Positions 20,945 through 30,226 of a stretch of 64,000 nucleotides of DNA are shown here, in pieces (position 1 is the stretch's first letter; each line of letters begins with the position of its first letter). The translations under genes and the position numbers were made by a program. The stretch is from positions 1-64,000 of the forward strand of contig CANIHL010000002.1 of NCBI GenBank assembly GCA_947467375.1, read 5' to 3'. The notes under the pieces were generated by a model. That model had not been told where the DNA came from and searched no databases. It worked only from the letters and a program-made list of their open reading frames with translations. The DNA comes from Acidimicrobiaceae bacterium (GTDB lineage Bacteria > Actinomycetota > Acidimicrobiia > Acidimicrobiales > Ilumatobacteraceae).

Positions 20945-23900
20945 ATGAGGGCGATGCTTGATCGCTCAAAGCCCGAAGAATTCGGGGCCAATTCGTGGCT
21001 CGTCGAAGAGATGTATGAGCGTTTTCGCGAAGACCCAAACTCGGTCGGCGATACGTGGAAAGAGTTCTTCAGCGACTTCAAGCCAGCAGGCACGCCAAAG
21101 GTTGACAGCACGGCCGAAATCATTCGCCCGGCGCTGCCTGCCGAGTTGCGTGAAGAAGGCGCAAAGCCACAGCCAGTGGTTACTTCTCCTGGCGTAGAAC
21201 CGCCAACTCCAAAAATTTCAACATCGGAAATTATTCCCGATGGCGAACCAGAACCATTGCGCGGTGTGTCGGCAGCAATTGCTTCAAACATGGAAAAGAG
21301 CCTCACGGTTCCTACCGCAACAAGTTTCCGCAATGTGCCAGCAAAGTTGTTGGAAGTGAACCGCAAGGTCATGAACAACTACCGCTCGCGCACGGGTCAG
21401 CCAAAAATTAGTTTCACGCACATCATCGGTTACGCCATCGTTCGCGCCATTGCCGACACTGTTCCAAACATGAAGAACGGGTTCGTCGTTGATGCTGATG
21501 GCAAGCCACAAATTCAACGTCACAACAACGTCAACATTGGACTTGCTGTCGATGTGGATAAGGGCAAGGGCCAACGTTCGCTCGTTGTTCCTGTGTTGCG
21601 CAATGCAGATGCTCTTGATTTCGCTGGCTTCTTGCTTGCCTATGACGAAATCATTCGCAAAGTACGCGCTAACAAACTGACAGTTGAAGACTTCCAAGGT
21701 GCAAACGTCAGCCTGACTAACCCAGGCACCATTGGCACTGTTCAGTCGGTGCCACGTTTGATGCCAGGCCAAGGCGTCATCGTTGGTGTTGGCAGCATCG
21801 ATTACCCAGCAGAGTTTCAGGGCAGTGATGAACGTTCATTAACTCGTCTTGGTGTGTCAAAAGTAGTCACCATCACCAGCACATACGACCACCGCATTAT
21901 TCAAGGTGCCGAAAGCGGCATGTTCTTGAAGTATGTGCACGAACTGCTCATTGGTCAGCACAACTTTTATCACGACCTCTTCCAAAGCCTCGGAGTTCCA
22001 TACGAAGCAGTGCAGTGGCATCAAGACAGCAACTTGCTCGATTCCGAAGATGAAATGTTGCATAAGCAAATGCAGGTGGCAACACTCATTCGCGTGCACC
22101 GCGTGCGTGGTCACCTCATTGCCGACCTCGACCCACTTCGCTGGCAAGAACCACAGATGCCAAAGGAACTCGACCCGGCAACGTATGGCCTCACCATTTG
22201 GGACTTGGATCGTCAGTTCCTTACTGGTGGCGTAGGCGGAGTTCGCAAATCATCGCTTGGGGATTTGCTCGGTGTATTGCGCGACGCATATTGCCGCACC
22301 ATCGGCATTGAATACATGCACATTCACTCCACCGACGAACAGCGCTGGATTCAAGAGCGTGTTGAAGGTCATGGAGTTTTCAATTTCACGGTCGACAAGC
22401 GTCGCGTGCTTGAACGACTCAATGACGCCGAGGCTTTTGAGAAGTTTTTGGCCACAAAATATGTGGGAACAAAGCGTTTTGGTTTGGAAGGCGCTGAGTC
22501 GGCAATTCCAATGCTTGACACCATTTTGACTGCAGCTGCAGACGGCGGCCTGGATTCGGCTGTGTTGGGTTCAATGCACCGTGGTCGTCTCAATGTGCTT
22601 GCCAACATCATGGGCAAAAACCCGCAAGATATTTTTGAAGAGTTTGAAGATTACGTAGACCCAACATCCGTTCAGGGTTCAGGTGACGTGAAGTATCACC
22701 TTGGCGCAGTGGGCACGTACGTTTCGCCAAAGGGTGCGCAGTTGCCAATTGAGTTGTCGGCTAACCCAAGTCACCTTGAAACCGTTGGGCCAATCATTTT
22801 TGGAATGACTCGCGCCGCGCAAGATGCAATCGATCCGCCGTTGGCCTACAGCGTGTTGCCAATCATGATGCACGGCGACGCGGCGTTTGCTGGTCAAGGA
22901 GTTGTTGCCGAAGGTTTCGCTATGAGCGACACCAGTGGTTATCGCATTGGCGGAACCATTCACGTCATTATCAACAACCAAATTGGTTTCACCACATCGC
23001 CGCAGTACGCGCGTTCATCGAAGTACCCAAGCGATGTTGCGAAAACTGTGCAGGCACCAATTTTCCATGTGAACGCAGACGACCCAGAAGCGTGCGTGCG
23101 CGTTGCACGTTTGGCATTCGACTACCGCCAGCAGTTCCACAAAGACGTGGTCATCGACCTCATTTGCTACCGCCGCCATGGTCACAACGAAGGTGACGAC
23201 CCGAGCTACACCCAACCGCTGATGTACAAGGCAATTGCAGAGCGCCGCAGCGTTCGCAAGCTGTATGTAGAAACGTTGGTGAAGCGCGGCGACATCACGC
23301 TGGAAGAAGCTGAGCAATCGCTTGCCGACTACCAAGGCAAGTTGCAGGGAGCGCTCGACATTGCGCGTGCAGGTAAACCAGAGCCAATCAAGGTTCCACC
23401 TCCGCCAAAACCAATTGGTGTGGTGCCACACGTGGCAACAGGTGTTGACCGTGCAATCTTGGACGGCATTTTCAATCACCTCACCGAATATCCAGAAGAC
23501 TTTGCACCGCATCCAAAACTGTTCAAGCAGTTTCAATTGCGCGCACAGAACTACGAAACACAACAAGATGTGGACTGGGCAACCGCCGAAGCATTGGCAT
23601 TCGGTTCACTCGTTGTTGAAGGAACGCCAGTTCGTTTAATGGGCGAAGACGCTCGTCGCGGTACGTTCAGTCAGCGCCATTCAACACTTGTTGATTACAA
23701 CAACGAACGCCGTTGGGTTCCACTGAATACGTTGCCAAATGCGAAGGCTCGTTTCTGGGTATATGACTCGTTGTTGTCTGAGTACGCAGCGCTTGGTTTT
23801 GAATACGGTTACGCACATTCCAATAGCAAAGCGTTGGTTATGTGGGAAGCCCAGTTCGGCGACTTCGTGAACGGCGCGCAAATTGTGATTGACCAGTACT

Positions 23901-24598
23901 TGGTGGCTGCAGAAGACAAGTGGGGCCAGCAAAACGGTGTGGTCATGTTGTTGCCACACGGTTATGAAGGCCAAGGCCCAGAGCATTCCTCGGCACGCCT
24001 CGAGCGCTTCTTGCAGTTGTGTGCCGAAGACAACATTCAGGTGTGTTACCCAACAACGGCAGCACAGTATTTCCACATGTTGCGCCGTCAAGTGCGTCGC
24101 GATTTCCGCAAGCCACTTGTGGTTATGACGCCGAAGCAACCGTTGCGCATGAAGGAAAGTCGCTCGCTCATTACCGATCTAACAAAGGGCAGTTTCGAAG
24201 AAATTTTGGACGATCCAACAGTTACCGACAAGTCGAAAGTAACGCGCATTGTGTTGTGCACCGGCAAAGTGGCGTGGGACGTGATGACCGAGCGCAACAA
24301 GTTGGGTGCAAATGTGGCAGTGGTTCGAGTAGAGCAGCTGTACCCATTCCCAATTGTTCAGTTGCGCGAAATTCTTGCCAGCTATCCAAACGCTAAGCAA
24401 GTGGTGTGGGTGCAAGAAGAACCAGAGAACATGGGCGCTTGGCGCTTTGTCGATGCCATTGTGTGGCCAATTAAGAATGACGGCTACGACTGGCGCCACG
24501 TTTCACGTGTGGAGTCGGGTAGTCCTGCAACGGGTTCGAAGACCATTCACGATCAAGAAACTGCCAGCATTCTTGAACAAACTTTCGCTAACTGGTAG
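20945..24598 (+). CDS. kgd: multifunctional 2-oxoglutarate decarboxylase/dehydrogenase E1 with E2-like N-terminal acyltransferase domain
   Basis: NSWLVEEMYERFREDPNSVGDTWKEFF start, E2 catalytic domain (TSTYDHRIIQGAESG), E1 signatures (GMAHRGRLNVL-like, HGDAAFAGQGVVAE). Confidence 0.95.
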   Translation: MRAMLDRSKPEEFGANSWLVEEMYERFREDPNSVGDTWKEFFSDFKPAGTPKVDSTAEIIRPALPAELREEGAKPQPVVTSPGVEPPTPKISTSEIIPDGEPEPLRGVSAAIASNMEKSLTVPTATSFRNVPAKLLEVNRKVMNNYRSRTGQPKISFTHIIGYAIVRAIADTVPNMKNGFVVDADGKPQIQRHNNVNIGLAVDVDKGKGQRSLVVPVLRNADALDFAGFLLAYDEIIRKVRANKLTVEDFQGANVSLTNPGTIGTVQSVPRLMPGQGVIVGVGSIDYPAEFQGSDERSLTRLGVSKVVTITSTYDHRIIQGAESGMFLKYVHELLIGQHNFYHDLFQSLGVPYEAVQWHQDSNLLDSEDEMLHKQMQVATLIRVHRVRGHLIADLDPLRWQEPQMPKELDPATYGLTIWDLDRQFLTGGVGGVRKSSLGDLLGVLRDAYCRTIGIEYMHIHSTDEQRWIQERVEGHGVFNFTVDKRRVLERLNDAEAFEKFLATKYVGTKRFGLEGAESAIPMLDTILTAAADGGLDSAVLGSMHRGRLNVLANIMGKNPQDIFEEFEDYVDPTSVQGSGDVKYHLGAVGTYVSPKGAQLPIELSANPSHLETVGPIIFGMTRAAQDAIDPPLAYSVLPIMMHGDAAFAGQGVVAEGFAMSDTSGYRIGGTIHVIINNQIGFTTSPQYARSSKYPSDVAKTVQAPIFHVNADDPEACVRVARLAFDYRQQFHKDVVIDLICYRRHGHNEGDDPSYTQPLMYKAIAERRSVRKLYVETLVKRGDITLEEAEQSLADYQGKLQGALDIARAGKPEPIKVPPPPKPIGVVPHVATGVDRAILDGIFNHLTEYPEDFAPHPKLFKQFQLRAQNYETQQDVDWATAEALAFGSLVVEGTPVRLMGEDARRGTFSQRHSTLVDYNNERRWVPLNTLPNAKARFWVYDSLLSEYAALGFEYGYAHSNSKALVMWEAQFGDFVNGAQIVIDQYLVAAEDKWGQQNGVVMLLPHGYEGQGPEHSSARLERFLQLCAEDNIQVCYPTTAAQYFHMLRRQVRRDFRKPLVVMTPKQPLRMKESRSLITDLTKGSFEEILDDPTVTDKSKVTRIVLCTGKVAWDVMTERNKLGANVAVVRVEQLYPFPIVQLREILASYPNAKQVVWVQEEPENMGAWRFVDAIVWPIKNDGYDWRHVSRVESGSPATGSKTIHDQETASILEQTFANW

Positions 24599-24606
24599 AA
24601 ATAAAA

Positions 24607-24649
24607 AAATCCTGGGCCAACATGCTTGTGGCATGTCAACCCAGGATTT
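24607..24649. terminator. bidirectional rho-independent-type terminator
   Basis: AAATCCTGGG..ACATGC TTGTG GCATGT..CCCAGGATTT; T-run on the minus side. Confidence 0.85.
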
Positions 24650-24669
24650 CTATTTGTAATCGTTAACGA

Positions 24670-25194
24670 TCAGCCTGGCTCTCCAAAGGTTGCAATGCTG
24701 TCAACCTTGCATACGAACAACACGCGACGCTCATCGATTGATGGGTCACGTAGGCCGTACTCATCGCCTTGGCCAATGTATTTTTGCCAAATGCGGTTGA
24801 GCTGCGAAGTTACCCATGCGCCTTCTTTTGCATCGTCTTCCAAGATTTCACGCTCAACGCTGACCTTCATGCTCATCCAGTGGTACATGTTCTCTGGGTT
24901 CACAATGATGATGGTGATTTTTGGAGTCTTGCGAATCCACTTGGTCTTGGTGCGCTGCGAAGCAACGTTCACCAACACTTTGTCACCTTCGTAGTCGAAC
25001 CACATTGGTGTCAGGTTTGGACGTCCGTCTGAACCCATAACTGCCATGACGCATGCGAATGGCTTGTCCATCAACATTTTGTATTTTGGATCTACATCTG
25101 CAATGGAGTTCACCGTTGTGCGGTCTCCAACTGCAAACTGACCTGGCTGTAAGCCGTTGGCTACGTCACGAAATTTTGCGACTTTGATTCCCAT
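24670..25194 (-). CDS. pyridoxamine 5'-phosphate oxidase-like/PPOX-class F420-type flavin-binding protein
   Basis: PFACVMAVMGSDGRPNLTPMWFDYEGDKVLVNVA split-barrel pattern; start MGIKV with GGGGGG upstream. Confidence 0.83.
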   Translation of the reverse strand: MGIKVAKFRDVANGLQPGQFAVGDRTTVNSIADVDPKYKMLMDKPFACVMAVMGSDGRPNLTPMWFDYEGDKVLVNVASQRTKTKWIRKTPKITIIIVNPENMYHWMSMKVSVEREILEDDAKEGAWVTSQLNRIWQKYIGQGDEYGLRDPSIDERRVLFVCKVDSIATFGEPG

Positions 25195-25275
25195 TTTCCC
25201 CCCTTGATAGTTACGAACTTTCCCCAAGGGAAACGGTAGCAGGCGTTCTGGGGCAAGTCATTTAGGCTTTGCAGA

Positions 25276-26448
25276 ATGAAAGTTTCCATAGTCGGAGGGT
25301 CGTTAGGCGGGTTAACTGCTGCCTGCTTATTGCGCGACCTTGGCTATGACGTCTCGGTATATGAACGCTCGTCGGTTCGGCTTGAACAACGCGGCGCAGG
25401 AATTGGGTTCTTGCCAGCGACGTATCGTTACCTGCAATCTCGTGCAGGAGTGGACTTAACAAAAATTTCAGTTGCCACCAGCAAGATTGTGTATCTCGAT
25501 GCAGACAGCACTGTGACGTACGAAGCAGCACACAATTACTTGTTCAGCTCGTGGAACACGGTGTATGCGTCAACGCTGGATCATTTTGGAATGCAGGAAT
25601 ATCACCTCGGTTCTGAAATGGTGGACTTCGACCAAACTCCAGACTCGGTAACGGTCAATTTCAAGGACGGTCGCAGTGTGACATCCGATCTACTTGTAGC
25701 CGCGGACGGCATTGGTTCATCGGCGCGAAGCAAGTTGATTCCATCGTGCAAGTCTGAGTATTCGGGTTATGTCGCGTGGCGTGGAATGGTGCCTGAGTCG
25801 CAACTGTCCGCCGAAATGGTGGAGCGATTGGGAAGCGCAATTACCTATTTCGTGTATCCGCACTCGCACATTTTGGTGTATCCAATTCCAGACCATGATG
25901 GGCGAGTAACACCGGGAAATCGCCTCATCAACTTCGTGTGGTATTGCAACTATGCGGTAGGTGAAGAATTCAATACATTGATGACCGATAAAAATGGAAC
26001 GCTTCGCGACGTGTCCATTCCGCCTGGTTATGTAAGCGAAAGCAACGTTGCAAGCATGAAGGCAATGGCTGTTGCGAATTTGCCAAAACTGTTGAGCGAT
26101 TTGGTATTGAAAACAGCGGAGCCATTTATTCAGGTGGTCTACGACATTGATATTGACCAAATGGCGTTTGGGCGAGTATGCCTCATTGGCGACGGAGCAA
26201 TTGTTGCTCGTCCTCATGCTGCGGCCGGCACTGCCAAAGCTGCGGCCGACGGTTGGGCACTTGCCGAAGCATTAGAAAAATACGATTCTGTGCCCGAAGC
26301 GCTTGAAGTGTTCCAACGCTCGCAGCTTGCACTTGCCAAGAACCTGCTCGATCGAACACGTAGGGTTGGTGCGAAGTCGCAGTTCTTGAATACGTGGGAC
26401 CCTCGTGATCCTGAAGTCATTTTCGGTCTGCACAAACCTGGCGAGTAG
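25276..26448 (+). CDS. FAD-dependent monooxygenase (salicylate hydroxylase-like)
   Basis: VSIVGGSLGGLTAACLLRDLGYDVSVYERS, LVAADGIGSSAR, CLIGDGAIVARPHAAAGTAKAAADG. Confidence 0.9.
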   Translation: MKVSIVGGSLGGLTAACLLRDLGYDVSVYERSSVRLEQRGAGIGFLPATYRYLQSRAGVDLTKISVATSKIVYLDADSTVTYEAAHNYLFSSWNTVYASTLDHFGMQEYHLGSEMVDFDQTPDSVTVNFKDGRSVTSDLLVAADGIGSSARSKLIPSCKSEYSGYVAWRGMVPESQLSAEMVERLGSAITYFVYPHSHILVYPIPDHDGRVTPGNRLINFVWYCNYAVGEEFNTLMTDKNGTLRDVSIPPGYVSESNVASMKAMAVANLPKLLSDLVLKTAEPFIQVVYDIDIDQMAFGRVCLIGDGAIVARPHAAAGTAKAAADGWALAEALEKYDSVPEALEVFQRSQLALAKNLLDRTRRVGAKSQFLNTWDPRDPEVIFGLHKPGE

Positions 26449-26457
26449 GGGTACGCA

Positions 26458-27561
26458 ATGTCACGACACATGATCGAATCGGCACAGCGCCTACTTTCCA
26501 GTTTTGACGCCACTCAGCGTGCTTCAGGATTCCTCGATTTCGCTAATGCGCAAGAGCGTGTGAAGTGGTTTTATACGCCAACCGATCATGGTGGCTTGCC
26601 GCTTGCGAGTATGTCTTCTACTCAACATCGACTTGTGCATCAACTGCTTGCTTCGGCTTTGTCGGAGGGCGGTTATGTAACGACCACAACCATCATGGGT
26701 TTGGAAAACGTTCTCGACCGTCTTGAGGGTTTTGTCGCTGGTTTCGAACGCGAACGCGGAAGAGACCCGCTGTTGTATTGGGTGTCCATTTTTGGAACGC
26801 CATCTGAAACCGATACGTGGGGTTGGCGATTTGGCGGACATCACGTTTCGTTGAATTTCACGTTGCATGACGGTGTGGTGGTGTCGTCTACGCCGTGTTT
26901 CTTTGGCGCCGACCCTGCAAACTCCATGTTGCTTGGGCCGCACTTGTTGCGTCCACTTGCTGCGGCGGAAGATCTGGCTCGAGAATTTATCCATTCGTTG
27001 TCTGTTGATCAACGAAGTGTTGCCACGGTGAGTGCGACTCCACCTACCGACTTGGTTGGTGCGAACAGAAGTGTTTTGGCCGAGGGCGATACCGCTTTGC
27101 CGTTGACCATGGTGTGGCGTAAGCAGTTCGATGGCGCTTTGGGTGATGCCATTCAGGCCATTCAAAATAAGGCTGATGCCGAGCTGGCTATTACCGAAGA
27201 GCACTTAAAACTCGTGTCGTTTTCTCAGGTGCCGAAGGGGCTTTCGGCTCGCGAAATGACAGCCACTCAGCACAGTGATTTGCGGGAGTTGCTGAAGGTG
27301 TACATCAACCGAGTGTCAGACGATGTTGCCGATAGGGAATGGGAAAAGTTGTCTGGTGACAAGATCCAGGACTTGTCGTTTTTGTGGGCCGGCGGAATAG
27401 AGAAGGGCGAGCCGCATTATTACCGCGTGCAGGGTTCGCGATTGTTCGTTGAGTATGACAACACTCAGCGCGGCACGAACCACATACACACGGTGTGGCG
27501 TGACTTGTCGAATGATTTTGGTGGCGACTTACTTGCTCACCATTACGTCCACAGCCACTAA
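26458..27561 (+). CDS. DUF3500-family protein
   Basis: GWRFGGHHVSLNFTLHDGVVVSSTPCFFGADPA and flanking pattern resemble DUF3500. Confidence 0.75.
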   Translation: MSRHMIESAQRLLSSFDATQRASGFLDFANAQERVKWFYTPTDHGGLPLASMSSTQHRLVHQLLASALSEGGYVTTTTIMGLENVLDRLEGFVAGFERERGRDPLLYWVSIFGTPSETDTWGWRFGGHHVSLNFTLHDGVVVSSTPCFFGADPANSMLLGPHLLRPLAAAEDLAREFIHSLSVDQRSVATVSATPPTDLVGANRSVLAEGDTALPLTMVWRKQFDGALGDAIQAIQNKADAELAITEEHLKLVSFSQVPKGLSAREMTATQHSDLRELLKVYINRVSDDVADREWEKLSGDKIQDLSFLWAGGIEKGEPHYYRVQGSRLFVEYDNTQRGTNHIHTVWRDLSNDFGGDLLAHHYVHSH

Positions 27562-27577
27562 CGATTTGCTATCCCCG

Positions 27578-27673
27578 CTACTTGCGGAGCAGTCCAATCG
27601 CGTTGAGGACAATTACCGATGGCAACATAACACCGAACACAAAAAACATCGAGATTCGTTGTGATCGTCTCAT
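27578..27673 (-). CDS. 31-aa putative membrane peptide
   Basis: MRRSQRISMFFVFGVMLPSVIVLNAIGLLRK; below ORF-track cut-off. Confidence 0.35.
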   Translation of the reverse strand: MRRSQRISMFFVFGVMLPSVIVLNAIGLLRK

Positions 27674-27708
27674 GGACCTATCGAATTTATCTGGCGACTC
27701 GAAGGCGC

Positions 27709-27909
27709 TCATTTTGTAGCACTCGCAACAATTGCAACAATCAAGAACGAAAGCGCTGCGAGATTGAGTAACGCAAGGATGGTGTATGTGACTACATCGC
27801 TGATCTTTTGCTTTAGCGCTTCTTTGGCTTTTGTATAACGATTCAACTCGTCAACAATTGCATTTATATCGGCTTTTGTTGCTGGTGTCATGAAATCATC
27901 TGATCTCAT
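27709..27909 (-). CDS. small C-terminal-TM protein (66 aa)
   Basis: amphipathic N-terminus then YTILALLNLAALSFLIVAIVAS. Confidence 0.6.
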   Translation of the reverse strand: MRSDDFMTPATKADINAIVDELNRYTKAKEALKQKISDVVTYTILALLNLAALSFLIVAIVASATK

Positions 27910-27974
27910 AAATCTCCTTTAAATTTTTGTTGGTGTAAGCGAGAAAATTCGCGATGTAGGTCAGTACTGACGAT

Positions 27975-28280
27975 TTACCTTGAGAAAAATCCTGTAAGGC
28001 CCAATATGGCAACTCCAGTTCCAATTACTACAGCAGCAAATTTGTACATTTCCATGCGGAATGACTCTTTGAGATTTAGTGATTCTTCCTTTATTGCTAA
28101 TCGAATCGCAGGGAATTGGGTATCAATCTTTGCGAAGCGACGGTCGATGCGAGTGGCGAGGATGCGCAAGTCGTTGCGCGTTGCGGGTTCGTTTGGCCAA
28201 TGCTCAAAGTCATCGGCGAGGTTTTGCTCAGGTTCGTTTTCCACGGCACTTCCAGATGTAAAAGTTTGCATATGGCACAT
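27975..28280 (-). CDS. coiled-coil plus C-terminal TM protein
   Basis: heptad-like region RNDLRILATRIDRRFAKIDTQ...LNLKESFRMEMYK then TM; start 28280 or 28271 assumed because the ORF extension crosses the divergent promoter. Confidence 0.55.
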   Translation of the reverse strand: MCHMQTFTSGSAVENEPEQNLADDFEHWPNEPATRNDLRILATRIDRRFAKIDTQFPAIRLAIKEESLNLKESFRMEMYKFAAVVIGTGVAILGLTGFFSR

Positions 28281-28353
28281 GTGTGCGAGGAAGGCCGAAG
28301 CCGACTTCGCAATTGTGACATACCCCGTGCTTTGTCTGTCAAGTACCAAACAG

Positions 28354-28369
28354 GTATCCGTTCGGATAC
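28354..28369. promoter_or_regulatory. perfect palindrome, putative operator of the HTH gene
   Basis: GTATCCG-TT-CGGATAC ending 9 nt upstream of the XRE ATG. Confidence 0.6.
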
Positions 28370-28378
28370 GCTCAAAAT

Positions 28379-28882
28379 ATGGCGAGAAACCTTATAGAAG
28401 AAGCTCGAATCGGGGCTGGGCTTACCCAGCAGGAGATGGCCGACAGGGGCGGCACATCGCGAACCACGCTTTCTGCCTATGAACACGGCAGAAAGTCTCC
28501 CAACTTGGATACGGCGGAACGTCTACTGGCAGTTGCCGGGTACGAGCTCACGCTGCAGCATCGAATCAAGTTCTCAGAAGTAAAGATGCCACGAGGGAGG
28601 CGGATTTATGTCCCTAATCGTTTATGGCAATTGAACCCAGTAGATGCATTTAGAACGGTTCAGATGCCTCTCAGCATTAACTGGTCGAATCCGGGTAAAG
28701 AATTCGATCTGAGTATTCGTCGGCAGCGTGCACGACTATATGAAATCGTTATTCGTGAGGGTATGCCAAAAGACATGTTGAAATTCATTGATGGATCATT
28801 GCTCATCGATTTATGGCAGGAAATCGTCCTTCCACAAGCAATTCGCACACATTGGGAGGTGACGATTGATGCAGCGTTCTAG
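28379..28882 (+). CDS. XRE-family HTH protein, putative antitoxin of AbiEii-like toxin
   Basis: IEEARIGAGLTQQEMADRGGTSRTTLSAYEHGRKSPNLDTAERLL HTH; 1-nt overlap with the next gene. Confidence 0.85.
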   Translation: MARNLIEEARIGAGLTQQEMADRGGTSRTTLSAYEHGRKSPNLDTAERLLAVAGYELTLQHRIKFSEVKMPRGRRIYVPNRLWQLNPVDAFRTVQMPLSINWSNPGKEFDLSIRRQRARLYEIVIREGMPKDMLKFIDGSLLIDLWQEIVLPQAIRTHWEVTIDAAF

Positions 28883-29511
28883 TGACAGAGCTTTCTGGGT
28901 TTCAGCAGGAGATCGCTCGACTGTTTTTCTCACTTCAATCATCTCAGGGGTTCGTGCTCGCGGGTGGAGGAGCGCTCCTCGCTTCTGGCCTGTCCATTAG
29001 ACCAACTCAAGATTTAGATTTCTTTGGTTCACCTGGCCAAGTCAGCGTTTCGCTTGCCTTAGATCAATTTCTTGACGCGATTGAGCAACAGAATTGGGAC
29101 TACGAATTGCTCAGTCATGCGAACGACTTCGCCCGAGTTCGCGTTATTGGCTCGGCTGAACTCGTTGTTGACCTTGCCATTGACGTCGCACCAAGGTTTC
29201 CCGTCTCCCAAACGCTAGTCGGACCTGTTTTCAGCCCATTGGAATTAGCGGGCAGAAAATTGCTTGCACTATTTGACAGAGCTGAGGCTCGCGATTTTGT
29301 TGACGTGTACGTACTGTCAAAGAAGTTTGGAAACCAGAAGATATTTGATGCGGCAACGCAAATTGAAGTCTCTCTAAACAAACAAATCCTGGCTCGCATG
29401 ATGAATGCTCTAGATCGGTTCTCGGATGATGAACTGCCAATTGATCACAGTGAAGTCGGAGCGCTCAGAAAGTACTTCGCTAACTGGGCGAAAGATTTGG
29501 ATGGGGCTTAG
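28882..29511 (+). CDS. nucleotidyltransferase, AbiEii/AbiGii (MenA-like) toxin family
   Basis: VLAGGGALLASGLSIRPTQDLDFF NTase motif, ELVVDLAID, LFDRAEARDFVDVY; GTG start. Confidence 0.82.
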   Translation: MTELSGFQQEIARLFFSLQSSQGFVLAGGGALLASGLSIRPTQDLDFFGSPGQVSVSLALDQFLDAIEQQNWDYELLSHANDFARVRVIGSAELVVDLAIDVAPRFPVSQTLVGPVFSPLELAGRKLLALFDRAEARDFVDVYVLSKKFGNQKIFDAATQIEVSLNKQILARMMNALDRFSDDELPIDHSEVGALRKYFANWAKDLDGA

Positions 29512-30164
29512 CGGGGGAGGATGCTGGCAAGGCCAAGCACCTGCGATAACTCAGTTAATGCCTGCGTACTGTTCGCAACCTTGATCGTCTGCATTCCCAT
29601 CGCCGCAGCTGGCTTCAAGTTAATTCCCAAGTCATCTAAGAACACACACTCATCTGGCTGCACGTTCACCGTTTCGCACGCAATTTCATAAAACCGTGTT
29701 TCCGGTTTGCGAACTCCAACTTTGCTGCTTTCAATCACCGCACTAAATCGCGCAAGCACTGCGCGCAGTTCGTCTTGGCGCTGGCGATCAGCAGCATCAA
29801 CCGCAACCGGCTGATCCGACAACACATTGTTCGTCAAACATGCCAATACATAACCGGCTTCGTTAATGCGGTCTAATGCATGCACCATGTCGGGGCGAAT
29901 TTCGCCGTGCAACAAACTCAACACGTCAGCACCTGGCACGCGATGCCCCAGTGCTTCGCTTTCGCGCGCAAAAACGTCATCAAATTCAATGGGTGAAATG
30001 TCGCTGCGTTCCAATTTGGCCCACGCGTTGTCGTCGGGGTTCACCGAATTGACCGAGCGAATGAAGTTGGCAGGTAACCCCTGGGCGGCCTCGTAGTGGT
30101 TAAACGCCTCAAAGGGGCTCGACAAAATGACCCCACCGAAATCAAAAAACACAGCCCTAAGCAC
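29508..30164 (-). CDS. HAD-superfamily hydrolase
   Basis: VFFDFGGVIL, CLTNN, SSKVGVRKPETRFYE, CVFLDDLGINL. Confidence 0.9.
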   Translation of the reverse strand: MLRAVFFDFGGVILSSPFEAFNHYEAAQGLPANFIRSVNSVNPDDNAWAKLERSDISPIEFDDVFARESEALGHRVPGADVLSLLHGEIRPDMVHALDRINEAGYVLACLTNNVLSDQPVAVDAADRQRQDELRAVLARFSAVIESSKVGVRKPETRFYEIACETVNVQPDECVFLDDLGINLKPAAAMGMQTIKVANSTQALTELSQVLGLASILPR

Positions 30165-30226
30165 GCATTGAGCGTACGGGGTAAGGGATCACCTAGCGGG
30201 GGTCCTCATGCTGGTTGACTGTCCCC

